50,110 nucleotides of DNA from Chloroflexota bacterium (lineage in GTDB: Bacteria; Chloroflexota; Dormibacteria; Dormibacterales; Dormibacteraceae): assembly GCA_005880795.1 (NCBI GenBank), contig VBGP01000036.1, positions 1-50,110 on the forward strand, given 5' to 3'. A program made the translations under genes and the position numbers. This document shows positions 14,920-23,158 of this stretch, one piece after another (position 1 is the first letter of the stretch; every line of letters begins with the position of its first letter). The notes under the pieces were generated by a model. That model saw nothing but the letters and a program-made list of their open reading frames with translations, was not told where the DNA came from and made no database searches.

Positions 14920-15746
14920 GCGTACATCTCCAACAGCTGGGCGAGCAGCGGGCGCAGCTCGGTGCGCGGCAGCACCATATCGACCTGCCCGTGAGCAAGC
15001 TGAAACTCGGCGCTCTGAAAGCCCGGCGGGAGGTCGGCATAGGTCGCCTGCTTGATCACGCGCGGCCCGGTGAAACCGATGGCGGCGCCGGGCTCCGCGA
15101 TGTTGATGTCGGCGACCAGCGCCAGCGATGCCGCCGTGCCGCCGAACGTCGGGTCGGTGAGTATCGAGAAGTACGGTACGCGGGCGCTGTGCAGCCTGCC
15201 GACCGCCGCGTTTACCTTGGCGAGCTGCATGAGGGCGAGCACGCCTTCCTGCATGCGCGCGCCGCCGGAGGCGCTGACCAGGATGTAGGGAATTCCTGAA
15301 GCCGCGGCCTGCTCCATGCCTCGGGCAAGTCGCTCGCCCGCGACGATGGACAGCGTGCCTCCGACGAAGCCGAAGTCAAATGTGGCAAGCCATATGGGCC
15401 GGCCCGAGAGTGTGCAGGTGCCGGTGCGCACCGATTCGTTGAGCCCGTCCTCGAGCAGCCGTTCGACCGTCTCCTGGTAGGGCTTCGGCACCGTCCAGTT
15501 CAGCAGGTCGTGGGAGCGAACGTCGCTCCAGCGCTCCTGCCACGAGCCGTTGTCGGCGATCAAAGAGATCCAGACATCCGCCCCCAGTCGGAAGTGATGC
15601 CCGCACTCGGTGCACACATAGTTGTGCGCGCGGAGGTTGTCCATGACGAGCGCGATGCCGCAGCCGGGGCAGTTGGTCGGCAGCAGGATCTCCGGCAGGG
15701 CGCCACCCTGGATTGCGACTTCGTCGCGGTGCGTTTCAGCGATCAC
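14916..15746 (-). CDS. accD: Acetyl-CoA carboxylase carboxyltransferase subunit beta
   Basis: This 276-residue subunit pairs with AccA. An N-terminal zinc ribbon is visible as CPGCG...CTECG (about residues 26-50). The crotonase-like core includes ASGGARMQEG, TDPTFGGTAAS and GFTGPRVIKQAT. The GTG at 15746 overlaps the fabG stop as GTGA and begins just before the zinc finger; the open frame further upstream lies inside fabG. Gene order fabG-accD-accA puts precursor supply and elongation under one message. Confidence 0.95.
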   Translation of the reverse strand: MIAETHRDEVAIQGGALPEILLPTNCPGCGIALVMDNLRAHNYVCTECGHHFRLGADVWISLIADNGSWQERWSDVRSHDLLNWTVPKPYQETVERLLEDGLNESVRTGTCTLSGRPIWLATFDFGFVGGTLSIVAGERLARGMEQAAASGIPYILVSASGGARMQEGVLALMQLAKVNAAVGRLHSARVPYFSILTDPTFGGTAASLALVADINIAEPGAAIGFTGPRVIKQATYADLPPGFQSAEFQLAHGQVDMVLPRTELRPLLAQLLEMYA

Positions 15747-16468
15747 AACGAAAGTCCTCCATCGACCGCGATCACCTGGCCGGTGATGAAGCTCGCCCGT
15801 TCCGAGCAGAGGAAAGCAACCGCGGCCGCGACCTCCTCCGCGGTACCCTCGCGCTTGATCGGCGTCGCCTTCACCAGCTCGCCCACCATCTCGTCGGTCA
15901 GCGAACCACTCGTGAGCTCGGTCCGCACGTAGCCCGGCGCGACCGCATTGCACGTGATGTTGCGAGACCCGTATTCACGCGCGACCGACTTGGTGAAACC
16001 GACCAGCCCAGCCTTGGCGGCCGCGTAATTCGACTGTCCCGCGTTGCCGGTCAGCCCAACGATGGACGAGATGTTCACGATGCGGCCCCAGCGCGCGCGC
16101 ATCATGCCTGACATGATCGCAGCCTTTGTCGTGGCGAAGGCGGAGAGCAGGTCGGTGCGGATGAGGTCCTCCCAGTCTGGTGGCGACATCTGGATCAGGA
16201 GCTTGTCGCGGACCGCGCCGGCATTGTTGACGAGCACGTCGACCCTGCCGATCGCTTTCACCATCGATTCGACCTGCGCCGGATCGCTGACGTCGGCCTG
16301 GTGCGCCGTGGCGTTGGGCAGCGAGGCGGCCGTCTCCTCCGCCGCAGCCTTGTCCGACCTGTAGTTCACCACGACTCGCGCGCCCATGCCGGCGAGCGAC
16401 TGGCTGATTGCGCGACCGATGCCTTTGCCGCCGCCCGTCACGAGCGCGGTTTTGCCGTCCAGGTCCAT
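15743..16468 (-). CDS. fabG: 3-oxoacyl-ACP reductase
   Basis: This 241-residue short-chain dehydrogenase reduces 3-ketoacyl-ACP with NADPH. It shows the cofactor loop TGGGKGIGRA, LVNNAGAVRD, the catalytic serine in IVNISSIVG, YxxxK as YAAAK, and the C-terminal ITGQVIAVDGG. Length and motifs are standard for FabG. The ATG follows the fabD stop with no gap (TAG ATG), so the two are tightly coupled. Confidence 0.95.
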   Translation of the reverse strand: MDLDGKTALVTGGGKGIGRAISQSLAGMGARVVVNYRSDKAAAEETAASLPNATAHQADVSDPAQVESMVKAIGRVDVLVNNAGAVRDKLLIQMSPPDWEDLIRTDLLSAFATTKAAIMSGMMRARWGRIVNISSIVGLTGNAGQSNYAAAKAGLVGFTKSVAREYGSRNITCNAVAPGYVRTELTSGSLTDEMVGELVKATPIKREGTAEEVAAAVAFLCSERASFITGQVIAVDGGLSL

Positions 16469-17416
16469 CTAAGCGGTGGTCGGGCCTGCGTAATCGATGA
16501 ACAGCTCTTCGGCATTCCAGGTGTCGACGCCCGGGATGTGCTTGGCGGCGAGGCTGGCGAGCACGCGGCCGGGACCAAGCTCGACGACAGTGCGCACTCG
16601 CATCGCGCGCATGGAGACCATCGTCTTCGCCCAGTCCACCTGGCGCAGCATCTGCTGGCGAAGCTCTTCCTGCAATGCGGCAGCAGTGCGGAGGGCCTCG
16701 CCCGAAGCGTTGGCGAGGATCGGGATCGAAGGTGCTTTCAGGGGCAGCCTGTCGACGGCCTTGCGAAATGCCGCGGCAGCCGCCGCCATCAGCGGCGTGT
16801 GCGCCGCGAGCGGGATGGTGAGAATCAGCGCGCGCCGCGCGCCGGCGGCGGTCGCGAGCCGTTCCGCCTCCTGCACCGCGGGCATCTCGCCGGAAAGCAC
16901 GAACTGGACATCGGCGTTGCGGTTGGCGATCCACAGGTTGCCGAGGTTCGACGCCTCCAGCCGGATGCGCTCGACCTCCAACTCGTTCAGGCCGACGATC
17001 GCGATCATGCCCACGTGCTCGCCTGCCGCCGCGGACATGACGCGGCCTCGCTCCTTGACCAACAGCAGCGCGGTCTCCCACGCGATCGAACCCGCGGCCG
17101 CGAGCGACGCTATCTCGCCGAGGCTGTGGCCGGCCGTCACGCTGACGTTCTCCAGCCCATAGCTCTCACGCCAGACCTCGTACGCGGCCCAGCAAACGGT
17201 CATGACGCACGGCTGGATCACATCGGTCCGGTTGAGCTCCTCGACCGGACCCTCGAAGCACAGCTTTCGCACAGGCATCTCGAGCACCTCTTCTGCGCGC
17301 TCGAAGACCCGCCGCGCCGCGGGGTAGCGGTCGTACAGGTTCTTGCCCATGCCCGGCTTCTGCACCCCCTGGCCGGGAAACAGAAGGGCGATCGGGCCCG
17401 TCAGTGCTATGCCCAA
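16469..17416 (-). CDS. fabD: Malonyl-CoA:ACP transacylase
   Basis: This 315-residue enzyme loads malonate onto acyl carrier protein. LLFPGQGVQKPGMG is the N-terminal signature and GHSLGE (about residue 95) holds the catalytic serine. The partner histidine is probably the one in LAAHTPLM. TVVELGPGRVLASL closes the family pattern. The start is a TTG 10 nt after the fabH stop, with GGAA about 6 nt upstream. It lies between fabH and fabG as in many fab operons. Confidence 0.93.
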   Translation of the reverse strand: MGIALTGPIALLFPGQGVQKPGMGKNLYDRYPAARRVFERAEEVLEMPVRKLCFEGPVEELNRTDVIQPCVMTVCWAAYEVWRESYGLENVSVTAGHSLGEIASLAAAGSIAWETALLLVKERGRVMSAAAGEHVGMIAIVGLNELEVERIRLEASNLGNLWIANRNADVQFVLSGEMPAVQEAERLATAAGARRALILTIPLAAHTPLMAAAAAAFRKAVDRLPLKAPSIPILANASGEALRTAAALQEELRQQMLRQVDWAKTMVSMRAMRVRTVVELGPGRVLASLAAKHIPGVDTWNAEELFIDYAGPTTA

Positions 17417-17426
17417 GTCATTCCAA

Positions 17427-18464
17427 TCAGGCCCACTTCATGAGGGTTGCGCCCCAGGTGAGGCCTGATCCGAAACCCGCCAGCAGGACATGGTCGCCGC
17501 TCTTGACGCGGCCTTTGCGAACGGCTTCCTCGAGGGCCAGGGGGATGGAAGCGCTCGAGGTGTTGCCGAACTCGTCGATGTTGACCGCCACCCGCTCCAT
17601 CGGCAGGCCGATCCGCCGGGCGGCGGCGTCGATGATGCGGAAGTTGGCCTGGTGCGGCACCCACAGGTCGATCTCGTCGAGCGGGACACCCGCGGTCTGG
17701 CAAACCTCGGTTGCCTGCCGGATGAAGATGTCAACGGCGAACTTGAACACGTCAGGGCCGACCATGTCGATGAAGGGCTGCACGTCCTTCGCGGCGTAGG
17801 CCCCCTTCTCGATGTTGCCGCAGGTCACCTGAGCGTAGCCGCGGCCGTCCGAACCGAGACACCAGCTGAGAAAACCGGCGCCCTTCGGCGCGGCCCGCAC
17901 GACTGCGGCGCCTGCTCCATCGCCGAAGATGACGGCGGTGCCGCGGTCGGAGTAGTTGAGCATGCGAGAGAGGACTTCGGCGCCCACCACGAGCACCGTG
18001 TCGGCGCGCTCGGTGGCGATGAAAGAGTCCGCGATGGAGAGCGCGTAGACGAAGCTCGTGCACGCGGCGAGCGTGTCCCACGCCACAGCACCCGGTGCGT
18101 CCAGCTCGTTCTGGACCCGGCACGCGACAGAGGGGAACGGTCCATCGGGCGAAGAGGTGCCGACCAGGATCATGTCGAGGTCTTTGGCCGTGATTCCGGC
18201 CGCGTCGAGCGCCGAGCGGGCGGCTTTGGTCGCGACCTCGAAAGTCGTCGTGCCCGGCTCGGCGATGTGGCGGCGGCGGATCCCGGTCCGCTCGGTGATC
18301 CACTTGTCGGACGTGTCCATCATCTTCTCGAGGTCGAAGTTGGTGATCACCTTGTCGGGCGCATAGACGCCGACGCCCGCGATCGCGCTAGGCCTTCCCT
18401 TGGCCTTGAACGATCGAAGAGGCACCGCGTCGGAGCGTGTGCGATAGCTGGTGGTGATGGCCAT
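17427..18464 (-). CDS. fabH: 3-oxoacyl-ACP synthase III
   Basis: This 345-residue thiolase-fold enzyme condenses a CoA primer with malonyl-ACP to start each fatty acid chain. The catalytic triad is visible: Cys in TLAACTSFVYAL, His in WVPHQANFRI and Asn in EFGNTSSASIP. A short N-terminal extension of about 26 residues precedes the conserved SAIAGVGVYAPDKV. The ATG at 18464 lies 5 nt from the acpP stop. Primer preference (acetyl or branched) cannot be read from the sequence. Confidence 0.95.
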   Translation of the reverse strand: MAITTSYRTRSDAVPLRSFKAKGRPSAIAGVGVYAPDKVITNFDLEKMMDTSDKWITERTGIRRRHIAEPGTTTFEVATKAARSALDAAGITAKDLDMILVGTSSPDGPFPSVACRVQNELDAPGAVAWDTLAACTSFVYALSIADSFIATERADTVLVVGAEVLSRMLNYSDRGTAVIFGDGAGAAVVRAAPKGAGFLSWCLGSDGRGYAQVTCGNIEKGAYAAKDVQPFIDMVGPDVFKFAVDIFIRQATEVCQTAGVPLDEIDLWVPHQANFRIIDAAARRIGLPMERVAVNIDEFGNTSSASIPLALEEAVRKGRVKSGDHVLLAGFGSGLTWGATLMKWA

Positions 18465-18469
18465 CGGGG

Positions 18470-18727
18470 CTACGCCTCCAGCCGCTCGGCGGTCTTTTGC
18501 TCCAGGAACTTCCACAGGTCAGCGATCACCTTCATGTTTTCGAGCTCCGAATCCGGCAGCTCGACGTCGTACTTGTCTTCGATGGCCGCGATCAGCTCGA
18601 CGAGGTCGAGCGAGTCGGCCGCCAGGTCGCGCTGAAAGCTCTTGTCCATCTGGACCTGGTCCGGGTCGATGCCCAGGATCTCTGCGGCGAGCTCCTGCAG
18701 CTCTTTGAAGTTCAGCTGGCTTGCCAT
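18470..18727 (-). CDS. acpP: Acyl carrier protein
   Basis: This 85-residue acidic protein carries growing acyl chains on a phosphopantetheine arm attached to the serine of ADSLDLVEL (about Ser 39). The N-terminus is ELQELAAEILGIDPDQVQMD and the last helix is EDKYDVELPDSELENM. The ATG at 18727 has a strong AGGAGG 7 nt upstream, the best ribosome binding site in the operon, fitting the high level at which ACP is made. It lies 11 nt after fabF. Confidence 0.95.
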   Translation of the reverse strand: MASQLNFKELQELAAEILGIDPDQVQMDKSFQRDLAADSLDLVELIAAIEDKYDVELPDSELENMKVIADLWKFLEQKTAERLEA

Positions 18728-18738
18728 CTGCCTTCCTC

Positions 18739-20004
18739 CTAGTTCGCGCCCGAGGGGGCTTTTTTGATTACGACGGTCGCGTTGTGGCCGCCAAACCCAA
18801 AGGAGTTCGAGATGGCGACGTTGATGTCGGCCTTGCGGGCCTTGTTCGGGACGTAGTCCAGGTCGCATTCAGGGTCTTGGTCGTCGAGGTTGATGGTCGG
18901 CGGCAGGAGTCCGCGCTCCAGGGCGAGGACGCATGCAGCCGCCTCGATCGCGCCGGCGGCGCCGAGTAGATGTCCGTGCGTCGACTTGGTCGAGGAAACG
19001 GCCAGCTTGTAGGCATGCTCGCCGAACACCGACTTGATCGCCTTGGTCTCGGCGACGTCGCCCAGCTTGGTCGAAGTGCCGTGCGCGTTGACGTAGCCGA
19101 CTTCCGTGGGATCGACGCCGCTGGTCTGGAGGGCGTGGCGCATGGCGCGCATCGCACCCTTGCCTTCCGGTTGGGGAGCGGTGAAGTGATACATGTCGGC
19201 GGTTGCGCCGTAACCGGCGATCTCCGCCAGGATCCGAGCGCCGCGCTGCTTGGCGTGCTCCATGTCCTCCAGCACAAACATCACGGAGCCCTCGCTCATG
19301 ACAAAACCGTCGCGTCCGATGTCGAAGGGGCGGCACGCCTTTTCGGGCTCGTCGTTCCGCTCGCTCGTGGCCTTGATCTGGCAGAAAGCGCCCATGGTGA
19401 GTGGGGTGATGGTGGCCTCGGAACCGCCGGCCAGCATGGCGACGGCGTCGCCGCGCTTGATGATCTCGGAAGCTTCCCCGATGCCGTGTGTGCTCGAGGC
19501 GCAGGCACTGACGATGGCGAAGTTCGGACCGCCGGCCTTGGTGTGGATGGCGACGATTCCCGCCGCCATGTCGGCGATCATCATCGGCACGGTGAACGGG
19601 CTGATTCGCTTGGGCCCGCGCTCCAGCAGCGCGGTGTGGCTCTTCTCGATCTCCTCCATCCCGCCGATGCCTGAGCTGACGATCACGCCGACGTCATCGG
19701 GATCCATCTGGGCTGGGTCGAGGTTCGCGTGGGCCAGCGCCTGCTTCGAAGCCGCGAGCGCGAACTGGCAGTAGCGCCCGATGTGACGGGCGGTCTTGCG
19801 GTCCATGTAGTCCTCGGCATTGAAGCCCTTGACTTCGCCCGCGATCTTGGTGTCGAAGTTGGCGGTGTCGAAGCGCGTGATCCGGCCGATGCCGGAAACG
19901 CCTTCGATCATGTTCGACCAGACGGTTTCGAGATCATTTCCGAGCGGTGTGATGAAGCCCATGCCGGTGACGGCCACACGACGCCCGTTGTGGTTGGATG
20001 TCAT
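18739..20004 (-). CDS. fabF: 3-oxoacyl-ACP synthase II
   Basis: This 421-residue elongating condensing enzyme is the first gene of the leftward fatty-acid operon. The nucleophile is Cys in IVSACASSTHGIGEA. The two histidines are in YVNAHGTSTKLGD and STKSTHGHLLGAAGA, and NSFGFGGHNATV is the C-terminal signature. The ATG at 20004 begins the conserved RRVAVTGMGFITPLG region; the open frame upstream is non-coding. No fabZ or enoyl reductase gene lies in the window, so those steps are encoded elsewhere. Confidence 0.95.
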   Translation of the reverse strand: MTSNHNGRRVAVTGMGFITPLGNDLETVWSNMIEGVSGIGRITRFDTANFDTKIAGEVKGFNAEDYMDRKTARHIGRYCQFALAASKQALAHANLDPAQMDPDDVGVIVSSGIGGMEEIEKSHTALLERGPKRISPFTVPMMIADMAAGIVAIHTKAGGPNFAIVSACASSTHGIGEASEIIKRGDAVAMLAGGSEATITPLTMGAFCQIKATSERNDEPEKACRPFDIGRDGFVMSEGSVMFVLEDMEHAKQRGARILAEIAGYGATADMYHFTAPQPEGKGAMRAMRHALQTSGVDPTEVGYVNAHGTSTKLGDVAETKAIKSVFGEHAYKLAVSSTKSTHGHLLGAAGAIEAAACVLALERGLLPPTINLDDQDPECDLDYVPNKARKADINVAISNSFGFGGHNATVVIKKAPSGAN

Positions 20005-20094
20005 GTTCCCAGCATAGGGACGCCAGGGCCAAACAACAGCCCTGCCGAGTGGCAAAACGAGGGTGATTCTTTGGACCTCTGGTCCAAAGCCCGG
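20005..20094 (-). promoter_or_regulatory. Promoter of the fab/acc operon with inverted repeat
   Basis: The 90-nt gap between the regulator stop and fabF holds a perfect inverted repeat, CTTTGGACC-TCT-GGTCCAAAG (20069-20089). TATGCT (20011-20016, minus strand) is a -10 candidate 6 nt before the fabF ATG, so the message may be nearly leaderless. No clear -35 is seen. The repeat is centred about 75 nt upstream of the putative start, where an activator would bind. The adjacent FasR-like gene makes it the natural candidate. Confidence 0.55.
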
Positions 20095-21375
20095 CTAAAG
20101 CAGCTTCTGCAGGTCGAGCGCCAGCTGGAGTCTGAGGCGGGTCGCGGGCAGGTCCAGGTCGCCGCCGAGCAGCTCCCGCAGCTTATCAAGCCGGTAGAGC
20201 ACGGTGTGGCGGTGCAGCTTCAGGGCGGCCGCGGCGTCTTTGACCGACCCGCGGGCCAGGTAAGCCTCCAGGGTCTCGAGCAGCTGCGCGCGGTTGCGCA
20301 CCTTGGGGTCCATCAGGGGGCCGAGGGCGTGATTGACGTATCGCTCGGCAAGCACCGGGTTCTGGGCCAGCACCAGGTGCGGGATGACCTCATCGTGGCC
20401 GTGCAGAACCGAATCCGGCCGCAACTTGCGACCCGTCTCAAAGGCCTGCTGCGCCTCGAGATATGAGCGCGATATGCCGTGCAGGCCAGGGTGGTAGCCC
20501 CCGATCGCGGCGCGGAGCCGGGCGCCGAGATGTCCGGCTCGCTGCGCCACCTGTTGCTGCAGCTGGCTCACGAACTGGCGGGCCGACTCGACGTCGGCCG
20601 GCGTTTCAGTGGGCCACAGCACGACCAACGTGCTGGGGTCGGTGGCGAGGAACAGGGTGCCGCGGCGGACCTCGAGCGAGTCGGCGACCTCGGCGAGGGC
20701 CTGCCCGCCGCGCTCGCCATCGCGACTCCCCATGACCAGCTTGCACACGACGGCGACGTAGCCGGTCGCGATCAGCGGGGTGTTGACCGCGAGCGCCTGG
20801 CGCTGCAGCTCGAGCTCGGAATCGAAGTTGTCGCTGATCAAGGAGTGGAACAGTCGGGCGTGGGCCCGAGTGCCGCGCTGCAGGTGTTGCTCGCGCGCGT
20901 GGAGGTAGGTCTTGGTCACCTCGGCCGCGACCTGGTCGAGCGCCGCAAACACGTAGTTGGCGATGAGCATGATGGCCTCGGGAGTCGCCTCGGGATGGCC
21001 GCGCCACGCGCGGAGGATCTCGTCCCAAGCGACGCGCGCGGCGATGCGGTAGGCCGACAGGATGGGCTCGACGGACTGGCTGCTTCGCGCCTGGAGGATG
21101 CCCAGCTGCGCGACTCGCCTCAGCTCCTCCTGGGTCGCGGGCCTCGCCTCCCGCGCGGTGGCGAGAAACAGGTCGAGTCCCGCTGCACAGGCGCGGACGA
21201 TGGCGTCGCGCTGCGGGGGCACGCCTGTCGATGTATCCCAACGGACCAGGGTCACAACGGCGCGGGCCATGTGCCGCGCCATACCGGCGTGCCGGCGCGC
21301 AAGCTGGTCGATCAAACCCTGCGGAAGCCTGGGCGCGGCCTTGACCGATTTGGACCTGGAGGCCACCTTTGCCAT
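20095..21375 (-). CDS. FasR-like transcriptional regulator (PucR-type C-terminal HTH)
   Basis: This 426-residue protein has the PucR/CdaR layout. An N-terminal helical region runs from about 20 to 180, a GGDEF-like middle segment lies near 200-320 (including ISRSYLEAQQAFETGRKL), and the C-terminal helix-turn-helix is at about 365-420. That helix-turn-helix contains DAAAALKLHRHTVLYRLDKL, a hallmark of HTH_30. In Streptomyces, FasR of this type activates the fabD-fabH-acpP-fabF operon and lies beside it. Here the gene lies directly upstream of fabF in the same direction, so the same job is likely. The ATG at 21375 is preceded by TATAGT 6 nt upstream. The effector, perhaps an acyl-CoA or malonyl-CoA, is not known. 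Confidence 0.8.
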   Translation of the reverse strand: MAKVASRSKSVKAAPRLPQGLIDQLARRHAGMARHMARAVVTLVRWDTSTGVPPQRDAIVRACAAGLDLFLATAREARPATQEELRRVAQLGILQARSSQSVEPILSAYRIAARVAWDEILRAWRGHPEATPEAIMLIANYVFAALDQVAAEVTKTYLHAREQHLQRGTRAHARLFHSLISDNFDSELELQRQALAVNTPLIATGYVAVVCKLVMGSRDGERGGQALAEVADSLEVRRGTLFLATDPSTLVVLWPTETPADVESARQFVSQLQQQVAQRAGHLGARLRAAIGGYHPGLHGISRSYLEAQQAFETGRKLRPDSVLHGHDEVIPHLVLAQNPVLAERYVNHALGPLMDPKVRNRAQLLETLEAYLARGSVKDAAAALKLHRHTVLYRLDKLRELLGGDLDLPATRLRLQLALDLQKLL

Positions 21376-21381
21376 ACGCCG

Positions 21382-21387
21382 ACTATA
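21382..21387 (-). promoter_or_regulatory. -10 element of the FasR-like gene
   Basis: TATAGT on the minus strand ends 6 nt before the ATG at 21375. No ribosome binding site lies at a normal distance, which suggests leaderless transcription. A matching -35 is not obvious. Confidence 0.4.
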
Positions 21388-21428
21388 CGTCCACCTTTCG
21401 GTTGTTGGACACGGCGTCGAGTGGACTG

Positions 21429-22172
21429 CTAAGAGCCGTGCTTCCTGACGAAGTCCAGCATCCGGCGCCAGGCGTCGTCGCAGGCGTCCTTCCAATGCTC
21501 GAACGTCCGGTCGAAAAAGCTGTGCGGCGCGCCCTCGTAAACGTGCTGCTCGTGTGGCACCTTGGCTACGGTCAGCATGCGGTCGAACTCGCGAGCTTGC
21601 TCGGGCGTCGTCGCCCCGTCGGCGCCGGCGACCAGGAGCAACAGCGGAGCTTTCATCCGCGAGATGAAGGGCTCGCTGCGCGTGGGCCTGCCATAAAAGC
21701 CGATGCATCCGCTCAGGTCCGGGTTCAACGCCGACTGATTCCATGAGTTCGACCCGCCGAAGCAAAACCCGACGGTGAACACGGACTTCACAGCGCCTCC
21801 GTCCTTCGACCTGAGGTGGGCGATTGCCGCCGCGGTGTCGGCCGCGATTGTCTCTGGCGTCGTCTTCTCGACGTGTGGCATGTACTCGAAACCCTCGCTC
21901 CGATCACCCATGCCGGCTGTCCTTGCGAAGTAATCGATCGCGACCGAATCGATCCCCGCCTCGGCAAACCGCTGCGCCAGCTCCTTGTAGAAGTGATGCA
22001 GACCGCGAACGTCGGGCATGACGACCATGCCGGCTCCGGTCGGCTTGGCCGCCCGCGCGAAGTACGCGGCATTCCTGACCCCGTCGGACGACGTGAGGAT
22101 GATGTCTCCCTGGTCAGCCGCCGCACCGCTGATCGGAGGCAGGGGTGGTCGGGCATCGTCTCCATAGCACAT
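21429..22172 (-). CDS. Dienelactone hydrolase family protein
   Basis: This 247-residue alpha/beta hydrolase has the dienelactone hydrolase triad: Cys in VGFCFGGSNSW (about 135), Asp in VAGADGATTPEQA and His in EGAPHSFFDR. The nucleophile elbow GxCxGG replaces the usual serine. DLH opens dienelactones in chloroaromatic breakdown, but many homologues act on other esters or lactones. The neighbour on the other side is a DinB-fold protein related to maleylpyruvate isomerase, which weakly supports an aromatic-degradation link. The ATG at 22172 is 29 nt from that divergent gene. Confidence 0.85.
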   Translation of the reverse strand: MCYGDDARPPLPPISGAAADQGDIILTSSDGVRNAAYFARAAKPTGAGMVVMPDVRGLHHFYKELAQRFAEAGIDSVAIDYFARTAGMGDRSEGFEYMPHVEKTTPETIAADTAAAIAHLRSKDGGAVKSVFTVGFCFGGSNSWNQSALNPDLSGCIGFYGRPTRSEPFISRMKAPLLLLVAGADGATTPEQAREFDRMLTVAKVPHEQHVYEGAPHSFFDRTFEHWKDACDDAWRRMLDFVRKHGS

Positions 22173-22201
22173 GTCCCGATTCTCGCTTAGTCTGAAGCGC
22201 G
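22173..22201 (+). promoter_or_regulatory. 29-nt divergent promoter region
   Basis: Only 29 nt separate the two divergent start codons. TAGTCT (22188-22193) fits a -10 for the rightward gene and ends 8 nt before its ATG. GAGAAT (22178-22183, minus strand) is a weaker -10 for the hydrolase, 5-6 nt before its ATG. Both transcripts would then be leaderless, with any -35 elements inside the opposite gene. Confidence 0.35.
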
Positions 22202-22723
22202 ATGGAAATAGAGAGCACGGCGTTCACCATCGCGGACCTCAACGGCTTTCTCGATGAGATGCAAGACCACGACCGTCACGTACTGGCCGGCCGTCTGGAG
22301 CGCGCCTCTCGCCGGCTCGGCGAGATCGGAGCGCGCGTGAAGCCCGGTCGCGGCGATGGCAAGGACTGGAGCGACCATGAGCTGCTCGCGCACATCACGA
22401 CGCTCTCGAAGTACTACGGGGTGCTCGTGCACCGGGTTGCCGGCGGCCAGATCGCCGAGGTGAACTTGCTCGACAGCGTCCACGCGCGTGACATTGCGAT
22501 CGACCAGGCGGCGGAGCAAGCGCCTTCGGATCTGCTGCAGATGGCGCTCACCGACCACGAGCGCACCATCAAGACCCTGCGGAGTGCCGACCCTGGCGCC
22601 CTCCGCAGGTCCGTGCGGATCGATGGCGAAGCCTCGATGACGGCGGAGGAGCTCGCCCGCCTGCCGCTGATCAGCCACCTCGAGACCCACATCGAGCAGC
22701 TGGAGAGGTCGCTCGGGAGCTAG
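22202..22723 (+). CDS. DinB-fold / maleylpyruvate isomerase N-terminal-like protein
   Basis: This 173-residue protein is a predicted four-helix bundle of the DinB/MDMPI type. KDWSDHELLAHITTLSKYYG holds a metal-ligand-like His and the typical helix-2 pattern, and LPLISHLETHIEQLERSL forms the last helix with two further histidines. Related enzymes use mycothiol or bacillithiol to isomerise or detoxify small molecules. Activity here is not certain. It ends against the convergent HIT gene, with both stop codons inside a shared hairpin. Confidence 0.65.
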   Translation: MEIESTAFTIADLNGFLDEMQDHDRHVLAGRLERASRRLGEIGARVKPGRGDGKDWSDHELLAHITTLSKYYGVLVHRVAGGQIAEVNLLDSVHARDIAIDQAAEQAPSDLLQMALTDHERTIKTLRSADPGALRRSVRIDGEASMTAEELARLPLISHLETHIEQLERSLGS

Positions 22724-22739
22724 AGGCCCGGCCCTCTAG
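22720..22739. terminator. Hairpin containing both convergent stop codons
   Basis: CTAGAGG (22720-22726) pairs with CCTCTAG (22733-22739) around CCCGGC. The TAG stop of the rightward DinB-fold gene (22721-22723) and the TAG stop of the leftward HIT gene (22736-22738) lie in opposite arms. There is no T-tract, so it would be a weak bidirectional terminator at most. Confidence 0.35.
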
Positions 22740-23158
22740 TCGCTGACCTGCGGATAGCCGAGCTTGCGCAGCTCGCGCCGGATGCTCTCGGCGGAGTCGT
22801 CCATCATCTGCGGTTCGGGGTCCGGGTCCTGGTTGCCGAAGTCCAGGTCGTGCAGGCCGCGAATCGGCACGACGTGAAAGTGGCAGTGAGGCACCTCGAG
22901 GCCCGCGAGCATCACGCCAATCCGCTCCGGCTTGAACGCGGGCATCTGCGCGCGCCCGATGGCCTGCGCCGTTTCGGCGAGGTGGCAGAGCAGCGACGGG
23001 TCGAGGTCGAGCCAGTGGTCGACCTCCTCGCGCGGCACGACCAGCGCGTGGCCAGGACGGAGAGGACGGTTGGAGAGAAAGACGACGCAGCGATCGTCCT
23101 TCCAGACAAACCTCGCGGGCAGCCGGCCCTCGATGATCTGGGTGAAGATCGTGGTCAT
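22736..23158 (-). CDS. HIT-family nucleotide hydrolase/transferase
   Basis: This 140-residue protein has the histidine triad VPHCHFHVVPI (about residues 90-100), the catalytic HxHxH of HIT proteins, and the upstream VVFLSNRPLRPGHALVVPRE segment. HIT enzymes cleave nucleoside phosphoramidates or dinucleoside polyphosphates. The ATG overlaps the ABC permease stop (ATGA), making it the last gene of a three-gene unit. A role in the transport itself is unlikely. Confidence 0.9.
   Translation of the reverse strand: MTTIFTQIIEGRLPARFVWKDDRCVVFLSNRPLRPGHALVVPREEVDHWLDLDPSLLCHLAETAQAIGRAQMPAFKPERIGVMLAGLEVPHCHFHVVPIRGLHDLDFGNQDPDPEPQMMDDSAESIRRELRKLGYPQVSD

Noticed and set aside
16301-17443. 380-codon open frame on the plus strand opposite fabD/fabG
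   Set aside because: Its frame mirrors the codon bias of the minus-strand fab genes and the translation is rich in Arg/His/Ala with no domain. It is a GC-driven shadow.
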